Below are positions 6,912 through 12,342 of a DNA stretch of 13,676 nucleotides, one piece after another. The translations under genes and the position numbers were made by a program. Source of the stretch: Minisyncoccota bacterium (GTDB lineage: Bacteria; Patescibacteriota; Microgenomatia; UBA1400; PJMF01); NCBI GenBank assembly GCA_003518205.1, contig DOZC01000031.1, positions 1,142-14,817 on the forward strand, in the 5' to 3' direction. The first letter of the stretch is position 1. Each line of letters begins with the position of its first letter. Under the pieces are notes generated by a model, which worked only from the letters and a program-made list of their open reading frames with translations, ran no database searches and was not told where the DNA came from.

Positions 6912-8324
6912 TTAGTCGTTATTTCGCGCCCAGATGGATAATGTCGGCACGACTTTACCGCCAAACTCACCGGCCTTACCGGTGGCAGTGAAGTCAGTCA
7001 CTTGAGGTGCCAATTGAGCCATGATGGATCCCAGCAGGGCTTGTAGGTCGCCCGAGCCGGTCCAGCCCTGAACTAGTTTGACTGATTGTTTCCCTTCGCC
7101 CCAGAGTCGTTTAATGATGGTAGCTCGAAAGCCATCATCATAAGCTGCTCCTTTGGTTTTATTTGCTGTGGAGTAGTCACCCATGACGTGATATAGAGTG
7201 TCAGTTTCTTCCCAGGCGCTGACCCGGAGAGTCTCGCCGTTGGGCAAGACACAAGTCAGGTAAGCCAGGGAGTAAAGGGCTTCGCTGGGCTGGTTTTTGG
7301 TTTCCAGGGTTTTGCCCAGGTAATTTTTCTCAAAAACGATCTTGTCAAAATCACACTCGCCGCGATAAAAAATGGTGTCTTTGCCTCCCACATCTTTAAC
7401 TTCAATCCAATCCGGCCTGGGGGCCTCAGTCTCGTCGGTGGGGTCGGTGGCAGTTTCAGTCTTGGTGGCGTTGGGGTTGGGGGTACCATCCGGCGGCGTG
7501 CCAGTGCCGTCCGCGCCCGGGGTGTCGGTTCCACCGGTGGGGCTGCCCGCTCCCTGCGTCGGCGAACCCTCCCCATCCAAAGTCGGGGCGGCCGCCGTCC
7601 CCGTCATCCCCTCCGTCCCCGCCGGCTGGGTGGCGCTAGGTCTGGGGGTATTAGTTCCTGGAGCTGGGGTTTTGGTTTTAGAAGGCACTCCGGTGGGTTT
7701 TTCAGGAGTTGGAGGTGAGTTAGTGGGGGGAACTTGACTTTGAAGAGCTTCACCGGTTAGAGCTACTTTTGTTTCTTCCGGACCGGTTATACCTCTGGCA
7801 AAAGCTACACTACCACAACCAACTAAACCACCGGCTATAGCCAGCAAAACGATCCCCCTGATAGTTTGTTTAACTGGCAGGGGCAAATCTCCAGCTCGAT
7901 CCAAAATAAAAGCTAACAATCCCGCTGTCAAAACCACTGCTGTGGGCAAATCAATTCCGGGGTTGAATTGATCTGTTTTAGTTGAGCGATCCGACGCTTC
8001 AGCTCTCAAAAAAGACTTAACTTGTTGAGCCATTTTTAAATCTAACCCGTTGATTTTTTGAAGCTGCGTCATCTCATCGCAAAACTGAGCTACTACTGCT
8101 CGAGCTTGATCATAAGCTGCTTGTTCAACAGCTAGGGTTTGAGCCTCAGCCTGATGTTCTTTGCCAACTCTGGTGCCCAAAATTGCTGTTTGATCCGGAG
8201 AATTTCCACCAGATTTAATGGTCGCTCGATAATCATGCCAGGTTTTAGCGTCGCTATCATGCCGATCACTCCACGAAGCCATAGACTCAGTAATATCAAA
8301 TTCAGAGCTGGGATATTGATTCAT
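6912..8324 (-). CDS. two-TM protein with Pro/Thr/Gly linker and shared C-terminal domain
   Basis: This is a 470-residue protein of no recognised family and the first gene of the - strand surface operon. Residues 1-120 are polar and largely helical (Ala/Gln/Glu-rich 55-110). Two hydrophobic segments follow, at about 126-141 and 155-177; the second contains LVGC and resembles an internal lipobox. Residues 198-303 are a Pro/Thr/Gly/Ala linker of low complexity. Residues 304-470 are a globular domain with two cysteines (324, 358), the 41-residue segment shared with the next gene (373-413) and the GDLQ motif (425-428). If both segments span the membrane, N- and C-terminal parts lie on the same side, which conflicts with the single-TM topology of the paralogue. 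The start has no clear Shine-Dalgarno site. Confidence 0.75.
   Translation of the reverse strand: MNQYPSSEFDITESMASWSDRHDSDAKTWHDYRATIKSGGNSPDQTAILGTRVGKEHQAEAQTLAVEQAAYDQARAVVAQFCDEMTQLQKINGLDLKMAQQVKSFLRAEASDRSTKTDQFNPGIDLPTAVVLTAGLLAFILDRAGDLPLPVKQTIRGIVLLAIAGGLVGCGSVAFARGITGPEETKVALTGEALQSQVPPTNSPPTPEKPTGVPSKTKTPAPGTNTPRPSATQPAGTEGMTGTAAAPTLDGEGSPTQGAGSPTGGTDTPGADGTGTPPDGTPNPNATKTETATDPTDETEAPRPDWIEVKDVGGKDTIFYRGECDFDKIVFEKNYLGKTLETKNQPSEALYSLAYLTCVLPNGETLRVSAWEETDTLYHVMGDYSTANKTKGAAYDDGFRATIIKRLWGEGKQSVKLVQGWTGSGDLQALLGSIMAQLAPQVTDFTATGKAGEFGGKVVPTLSIWARNND
7096..7202. repeat. 107-bp perfect direct repeat, copy 2
   Basis: This is the second copy, inside the 470-residue gene and in the same reading frame and orientation as copy 1 at 6432-6538. 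It encodes the core of the shared C-terminal domain. Confidence 0.95.
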
Positions 8325-8405
8325 AGATTTGCGCTGATTTCAATTTAATTTTAATTGAAGGCTAACGTCCTCATCATAAAAGTCGTTGCGACCTTTATTT
8401 AGCCA

Positions 8406-8433
8406 ATTCTACCCCTTTTTACCCCAGTGTAAA
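8406..8433 (-). promoter_or_regulatory. predicted promoter of the surface operon
   Basis: On the - strand, TTTACA (8433-8428) and TAGAAT (8411-8406) are separated by 16 bases; each matches the sigma-70 consensus at five of six positions. Transcription would begin near 8399, giving an untranslated leader of about 75 bases. This leader holds an AT-only inverted repeat (TTCAATT at 8339-8345 with AATTGAA at 8353-8359), whose role is unclear. Confidence 0.55.
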
Positions 8434-8453
8434 TAGTTATAGGCCTATTTACA
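8428..8453. promoter_or_regulatory. 9-bp inverted repeat overlapping the -35 box, candidate operator
   Basis: TGTAAATAG (8428-8436) and CTATTTACA (8445-8453) are perfect inverted arms with an 8-base spacer. One arm contains the -35 hexamer of the promoter above, so a dimeric regulator bound here would block or alter transcription of the surface operon. No dedicated regulator gene lies beside it. Confidence 0.5.
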
Positions 8454-8523
8454 TATCAGTGACACATCGAGTGATTGCGGTTGTTATAAGTTGTGCCAGT
8501 GGGGTTTTAACAGCTCGCCTACA

Positions 8524-9738
8524 TTAAGCTAATAAAATATCATCTGGAATATATGGTAATTTGGGGCGGAGTCTATTGATCCATTTTTTTAATATCTCCC
8601 ATTCAGTTATTGGTGTATTAATGTGATAAAAAACCCTTTTCCCTTCCTCACGCCGCGTCAATACTCCTTGATTAACTGCTCTCTGCAAATAAGTGACTAA
8701 CGTTTGACGAGCTACCTTTCCTTTAGAATTTTTTAAAAGATGTTTAAATTGAGCTTCATTGCGTTTAATTAACGGATTAATAACTGATCGAGTCGATTCA
8801 CTGACTTCATGAATATCTAAAAATTCTTTTCGTTTTACTTCGATTGAGGTTTTTAGGACAGAGATAATTGAAAGAGCTATGCTTTCAAGAATAAAACTTG
8901 TCAAATGATTTAAATTATATTTTTCTAAAGAATACAATAAATGTTTGTAGTACCGCTCTTTCTCTAAATGATAATAGTATGAAGTGCTATAGAGATTTTT
9001 AGGATTTATCCCAATACCTCGCAGTAATAAATGTTCCAGAATCCGACAAACTCGTTTATTGCCATTATTAAACGGATGGAGTGCGTATAAACCACCATGG
9101 AATAAAGCTATATCTAAAGGAGTTTGATGAGTTTTGACGTAATCAATTAATTCAACTACTCCAGCTGGAATTTCTACGAACGGAGCTGGGGTGTAGGAAT
9201 CCACTCGAATTGCGTCATTATCTCGCCATTTTCCTGATTTATATACTGTAAATGCAGGTAAATAATCTTTAAAAATATCTAATCCTTGAGTTAATTGTTG
9301 ATGTAAGGTCAAAATAAATTCAGTTGATAACAATTTAAACACTGATTCATTTTGTTGGTTTAGTAATCTAAATGATCTGACTATATTGAAAAATTCGAGT
9401 TGGTCATAATCTTTTTGCGTTAAGTTTGTTTTTGTCTGCAATTTTTGACTGATAAAATTATAATCCGGATGAGTTGTGACTAATTCATATACATCTCGAG
9501 CTTCTTTCAGCGTGAGCTGAGAATTTTCCGCTTTTGAAATCGCAAAAGATGCGAGTAACTCATTTTTTCCTATCAACGATTTTTCTATATCTGGATTAAT
9601 AAAAACTTGCTCATACATCGTTAGTTCTCGATCAAGTTGGAAAATATCCTCATTAGTTATATTGATAGTCTCAGGAGCGTAATAGAACTTGCTTAAATGA
9701 GCGGTTGTAAATGGATGTTTTATCAAAATGTCGGTCAT
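8524..9738 (-). CDS. Fic-domain protein with C-terminal winged helix
   Basis: This is a 404-residue Fic protein. Fic enzymes usually transfer AMP to hydroxyls on target proteins. The Fic loop is HPFNNGNKR at 221-229, with the catalytic His kept, but Asn225 stands where most members have Asp or Glu to hold the metal. The flap region (about 166-190, KSGKWRDND...PAPF) precedes it normally. An N-terminal ISKAEN at 67-72 sits where the inhibitory helix motif (S/T)xxxE(G/N) belongs, with the first Ser lost. Residues ~318-373 look like a winged helix (KGKVARQTLVTYLQRAVNQGVL, then a wing), typical of Fic proteins that bind DNA. It is AT-rich compared with the surface operon. It has its own promoter and four upstream repeats. 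Cellular target unknown. Confidence 0.85.
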   Translation of the reverse strand: MTDILIKHPFTTAHLSKFYYAPETINITNEDIFQLDRELTMYEQVFINPDIEKSLIGKNELLASFAISKAENSQLTLKEARDVYELVTTHPDYNFISQKLQTKTNLTQKDYDQLEFFNIVRSFRLLNQQNESVFKLLSTEFILTLHQQLTQGLDIFKDYLPAFTVYKSGKWRDNDAIRVDSYTPAPFVEIPAGVVELIDYVKTHQTPLDIALFHGGLYALHPFNNGNKRVCRILEHLLLRGIGINPKNLYSTSYYYHLEKERYYKHLLYSLEKYNLNHLTSFILESIALSIISVLKTSIEVKRKEFLDIHEVSESTRSVINPLIKRNEAQFKHLLKNSKGKVARQTLVTYLQRAVNQGVLTRREEGKRVFYHINTPITEWEILKKWINRLRPKLPYIPDDILLA

Positions 9739-9745
9739 AAAAATT

Positions 9746-9787
9746 GGTCTAATATAAGTCTAGTTAATAGTCTAAATATTAGTCTAA
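9746..9787 (-). promoter_or_regulatory. four direct repeats downstream of the Fic promoter, candidate operator
   Basis: The core TAGAC (read on the - strand) occurs four times, at + strand 9747-9751, 9758-9762, 9770-9774 and 9782-9786, with starts 11, 12 and 12 bases apart, about one helical turn. They cover the predicted transcription start and leader of the Fic gene, which fits repression by a protein binding cooperatively on one face, perhaps the Fic protein's own winged helix. Confidence 0.45.
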
Positions 9788-9791
9788 TTAA

Positions 9792-9821
9792 AGTATACCA
9801 TTATCTAAGATTCTGTGTCAA
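9792..9821 (-). promoter_or_regulatory. predicted promoter of the first Fic gene
   Basis: On the - strand, a perfect TTGACA (9821-9816) and TATACT (9797-9792, five of six) are 18 bases apart. The start of transcription would fall near 9785, some 47 bases before the ATG. No Shine-Dalgarno site is seen ahead of the ATG. Confidence 0.6.
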
Positions 9822-9867
9822 ATATTCCCACTTAAAATGCCAGCTGAAAACACTTGCAGCCGGCTCA

Positions 9868-9896
9868 TTGCTCCCCCAAGGACTTCTTGATATAAT
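9868..9896 (+). promoter_or_regulatory. predicted promoter of the bL32-like gene
   Basis: TTGCTC (9868-9873) and a perfect TATAAT (9891-9896) are 17 bases apart. Transcription would start near 9903, about 78 bases before the ATG at 9981. It is divergent from the Fic promoter about 50 bases away. Confidence 0.55.
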
Positions 9897-9980
9897 CGGC
9901 ACTCAAATAAGTGGCAGATAAATGACAGAATCAGCGTCATTGGCTAAAAATATCAAATTAACTAACTCAGGAGCTTTCTC

Positions 9981-10139
9981 ATGGCAGCCCAACCAAAAAA
10001 CAAAATTACCAGAGCTGAGCGCGGCAAACGTCGTCGTGGCAACACTCCCACCATCACCAAAGATGCCAAGATTGCCATGGTGCCCAGACACAAACAAACT
10101 CTAGTGAACACCATTTCCAAGACCGTGGGATTGAAATAA
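9981..10139 (+). CDS. rpmF: small basic protein, probable ribosomal protein bL32
   Basis: This encodes 52 residues and is strongly basic. The N-terminal part (M-A-A-Q-P-K-N-K-I-T-R-A-E-R-G-K-R-R-R) matches the bL32 pattern of PK.K.T...RG.RR, followed by an APTL-like TPTI. It lacks the two CxxC zinc pairs of classical bL32, and the C-terminal half (VPRHKQTLVNTISKTVGLK) is only loosely comparable. A good AGGAG (9969-9973) and the promoter above support expression. The wider order rpmF, nusB, acp, rnc, common in bacteria, supports the call, although here accessory genes separate it from nusB. It could instead be another small basic nucleic-acid-binding protein. Confidence 0.6.
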   Translation: MAAQPKNKITRAERGKRRRGNTPTITKDAKIAMVPRHKQTLVNTISKTVGLK

Positions 10140-10163
10140 TAACTCTTTTAAGTCTTGTTGATA

Positions 10164-10183
10164 AAAAAAGATTTGGCTTTTTT
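10164..10183. terminator. weak AT-rich hairpin between convergent genes
   Basis: AAAAAAG (10164-10170) and CTTTTTT (10177-10183) form a 7-bp stem with a 6-base loop between the bL32-like gene and the convergent Fic gene. The stem has one G-C pair only, so it would be a weak bidirectional terminator at best. Confidence 0.3.
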
Positions 10184-10189
10184 GGAGAT

Positions 10190-11242
10190 TTAAAGAAAGT
10201 AATTGGTAATTGCGAATTGCTGTTGTTCTAAAAAGATTCTTTTGAGGTGAAAAAGATTGTTTTGTTCGTAAAATAAAATTAGAGCTTTTTTATATTCCAC
10301 CTCATCGACGCTTCGATAAGAGAGTGGAAAGTAACCATTTGCTAACAAAATTGCATTACTTACCATCCTGGAAGTTCTTTTGTTGCCATCGGTGAACGGC
10401 TGTAAATATGAAATCATGGCCAAAAGAATTAAAGCTTTTTCAGGAACAGGGCGATTTTTTTTGATGTCATTAATAAGCTGAGTCAAAGCGGCCTCAATTT
10501 GCCATTTATTATCAGGAGGTAAGTATTTAGTTCCAGTAATTCCCACTCCTGATTCGCGAATTCCAGATGTAATTTCAAGATTTTTAGTTAGCTCAGCATG
10601 AATTGATCTGAGGTCAATTAAGCTAATTTCTTTAAAACTGCTGCTTTGGTTTAGAATAATATTAAAAGCATTCTTATGATTTAAAATCATTATGGCCTCT
10701 TTTTTGTCATGTCCGTCAGCCTCTTTTTTGTTTTTAATTAATTCTTCGGTTTCAAGTAAAGAATATGTATTACCCTCAATTTGAGAGGATTTCCAACTCA
10801 ATTCAATAGTGAATCTTTCAAGTTCGCGCTTGAGGAGAGTTTTATCCAAATTTTCAAATTTGTCCTTTAGTTTAGCCCTTCCTTGTTCAAAAAGATTGAG
10901 ATCAGCTTCTGAAAACAATCCGGTTAAATTATTAATCAACTTTAAATTAAAATTTGGATGGGAAATCTCTCTTGAATCAGTATTTTTAATAAAATAACCA
11001 TCAAGATCAACCGGAATCAGCAATTCTTGCCCAGCTTTCAGGTTATACTTGACGTGTTTTCCGCCACCAGCTTGTTCAATTAAACCAATATTGAGTAAAT
11101 GATTTAAGTCCCGAATGGCAGTGATTCGAGAACCATTTCTACCACCAAGAGCTTCAGTTATTTCTGCTCTTGAGGAAAATGGATTAAACAACAAATAGTT
11201 TAGTAGTTCCAGTTGTCTTTGATTTACTTGCGTCTCATTCAT
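10190..11242 (-). CDS. Fic-family protein with N-terminal winged helix, Gln in place of catalytic His
   Basis: This is a 350-residue protein. Residues 5-68 look like a winged helix-turn-helix (SSRAEITEALGG, then SRITAIRDLNHLLNIGLI and a wing KHVKYNL). Residues ~90-340 are the Fic part: a canonical inhibitory motif SSQIEGN at 152-158, the flap GIRESGVGITGTKYLPP at 227-243, and the Fic loop QPFTDGNKR at 281-289, with TSR following. The loop keeps the anion-binding GNKR and the acidic Asp285 but has Gln281 (codon CAG) where the general-base His is expected, so ordinary AMP transfer should fail. It may act as a regulator or do different chemistry. It is low in GC, like the other accessory genes, and is preceded by a long palindrome. 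Confidence 0.85.
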   Translation of the reverse strand: MNETQVNQRQLELLNYLLFNPFSSRAEITEALGGRNGSRITAIRDLNHLLNIGLIEQAGGGKHVKYNLKAGQELLIPVDLDGYFIKNTDSREISHPNFNLKLINNLTGLFSEADLNLFEQGRAKLKDKFENLDKTLLKRELERFTIELSWKSSQIEGNTYSLLETEELIKNKKEADGHDKKEAIMILNHKNAFNIILNQSSSFKEISLIDLRSIHAELTKNLEITSGIRESGVGITGTKYLPPDNKWQIEAALTQLINDIKKNRPVPEKALILLAMISYLQPFTDGNKRTSRMVSNAILLANGYFPLSYRSVDEVEYKKALILFYEQNNLFHLKRIFLEQQQFAITNYFL

Positions 11243-11250
11243 CTGGGTTT

Positions 11251-11271
11251 AGCGTATCATAATGATACGCT
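11251..11271. promoter_or_regulatory. palindrome 9 bases upstream of the second Fic gene, candidate operator
   Basis: AGCGTATCAT (11251-11260) and ATGATACGCT (11262-11271) are perfect inverted arms of 10 bp around one base. The right position, just before the ATG at 11242, and the winged-helix domain of the gene product suggest autoregulation. A TATGAT on the - strand inside the palindrome could be a -10 box, but no good -35 pairs with it. Confidence 0.5.
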
Positions 11272-11373
11272 AGGATCAAGAAATTGTGACGCAAGAAATA
11301 TATGTTGCAAGCAAATATGACGTGGCCACTTGTGCCAAATTGGCTTCTGTCTCGAGATTTTGGTGAGGTTTTT

Positions 11374-11382
11374 TGCTATAAT
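11374..11382 (+). promoter_or_regulatory. extended -10 promoter, apparently leaderless
   Basis: TGC followed by TATAAT is a perfect extended -10 element. Transcription would be expected to begin about seven bases after it, at or next to the ATG at 11389, so the message would be leaderless. No -35 box at normal spacing is seen. Confidence 0.5.
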
Positions 11383-11388
11383 CAAGGT

Positions 11389-11622
11389 ATGTCGCAGCTG
11401 TTACCATTGGTCGTCACTAAATATTTTTGGGGAGATAACCTAGTGGAGTTAAATTGGTCGCATCATCAGGCTTATATTACTCAAACTTTATTGGAAAAAG
11501 GTGACGCTTTGGCTATGACTTGGTTATTTAATCAACTGACTAAGTCACAATTAAATCAGCTCTTACCAATCCTGAAATTAACTCCCAGGTCTCGGCAATT
11601 TTGGAAGATTTATTTGTCATGA
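11389..11622 (+). CDS. short DUF6922-like protein
   Basis: The product is 77 residues from the ATG at 11389. The frame stays open to an ATG at 11302, but that stretch holds the promoter and does not look like protein of this family. The sequence pattern KYFWGDNLVELNW..H..YI...LLEKGD..A..WLF then LLPILKLTPRSRQFWKIYL resembles the small proteins annotated as DUF6922, from memory. Their function is not established; they often sit near toxin-like genes. Here it lies between a Fic gene and a HigA-type gene, converging on the latter with 10 bases between. It is probably cytoplasmic with no membrane segment. Confidence 0.6.
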   Translation: MSQLLPLVVTKYFWGDNLVELNWSHHQAYITQTLLEKGDALAMTWLFNQLTKSQLNQLLPILKLTPRSRQFWKIYLS

Positions 11623-11632
11623 AAGAACTGCT

Positions 11633-12082
11633 TTATTCCAATACTAGTTTGAGTTGTTTGTCCATAGCTTGAGCTAGTTGAATCAAACTTTGAAGCGTGG
11701 GGTTATAGCTGCCAGATTCGATCTTTGAAATAGTACTTCTTGGCAAGTCTGCCTTTAGAGCCACTTGGCTTTGAGTGAGTTTTAATTTTTTTCTAGAGGC
11801 TTTGAGTGTTGATACAATTTGATAATATTTAGCTTCAGCCGAGACCGCAGCCCACATTTCAGGAGTAAAGTTTTTGGAAAACTCTTCTGATGATGCAGTG
11901 TGATTTTTTAAATAATTGGCTAGTTTTTTATTCATAGATTGTTTTGAAAATGGTTCATTTAAAATTCCTGTTTTTCTAAGTTCAGTGATATAAAAATATA
12001 TTTTTGCTTTTATCACATTTGGCAAGGATTCAATTTCCTTTTGTGCTCTTTTGTCAAAAACAATTATTCTAATCATTCGCAT
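11633..12082 (-). CDS. HigB/RelE toxin remnant fused to HigA-type antitoxin
   Basis: This 149-residue reading frame joins two parts. Residues 3-47 (IRIIVFDKRAQKEIESLP, then ELRKTGILNEPFSK) match the start of RelE/HigB-type mRNA interferases of the Gp49-like group, which normally run ~100-120 residues; the beta-sheet half with the catalytic residues is absent. Residues 50-149 are a complete HigA-type antitoxin, with helix-turn-helix of the XRE type at about 99-130 (LTQSQVALKADLPRSTISKIESG). Met50 (11935) would be the natural antitoxin start but has no ribosome site. The simplest reading is an in-frame deletion that removed the toxin's C-terminal half and joined it to the antitoxin. The start could also be the ATG at 12076. 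It would bind DNA but not cut mRNA. Confidence 0.75.
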   Translation of the reverse strand: MRMIRIIVFDKRAQKEIESLPNVIKAKIYFYITELRKTGILNEPFSKQSMNKKLANYLKNHTASSEEFSKNFTPEMWAAVSAEAKYYQIVSTLKASRKKLKLTQSQVALKADLPRSTISKIESGSYNPTLQSLIQLAQAMDKQLKLVLE

Positions 12083-12093
12083 TGTTCTTTATA

Positions 12094-12108
12094 TGACACA
12101 TAATGTCA
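12094..12108. promoter_or_regulatory. short inverted repeat upstream of the HigA fusion
   Basis: TGACA (12094-12098) and TGTCA (12104-12108) are inverted with a 5-base spacer, 12 bases upstream of the start. One arm overlaps a perfect - strand TTGACA (12109-12104), though no good -10 follows. HigA proteins commonly bind such sites. Confidence 0.35.
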
Positions 12109-12278
12109 ATACTTAAATAAAACATGAGATTGACTATATTCTCCACACCTGACCTTCACCTTGCATCTGGCTGTGAGTGTGGTAAAACATAAAGCTCGGC
12201 TTAATTCTCAGCTTTGATTTAAGCATTGGTTCAGCCAAACTTAATCTGAAGCTAGTTTTTCTCTGGGTTTTTTCTCTC

Positions 12279-12308
12279 TTGCCAAGTGGCGGCGGGGCGA
12301 GGTCTAAT
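12279..12308 (+). promoter_or_regulatory. predicted promoter of nusB
   Basis: TTGCCA (12279-12284) and TCTAAT (12303-12308) each match the consensus at five of six and are 18 bases apart. Transcription would start near 12315, leaving about 28 bases before the nusB ATG. The remaining part of the gap back to 12083 holds no further gene that I can see. Confidence 0.45.
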
Positions 12309-12342
12309 AGATCAGAACCAAAATAACTACCATTTAAAACCC

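Noticed and set aside
7372..7737. Val/Gly/Pro-rich + strand reading frame opposite the linker of the 470-residue gene
   Set aside because: Same cause: low-complexity linker read on the other strand.
9839..9864. Imperfect hairpin (GCCAGCTG with CAGCCGGC) upstream of the bL32-like promoter
   Set aside because: One mismatch in eight pairs, no T-run on either strand and no gene end nearby, so a terminator is not supported.
9922..10104. + strand reading frame of 60 residues overlapping the bL32-like gene
   Set aside because: The overlapping frame from 9981 has an AGGAG site and a ribosomal-protein pattern; this one has neither.
10190..11242. Toxin-antitoxin pair made of the two Fic genes
   Set aside because: They are 450 bases apart with bL32 between, have separate promoters, and neither looks like a Doc/Phd or FicT/FicA partner.
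12191..12215. AAAGCT/AGCTTT inverted repeat in the nusB upstream gap
   Set aside because: Six-base arms with a 13-base spacer in AT-rich DNA are weak; no T-run or linked function seen.
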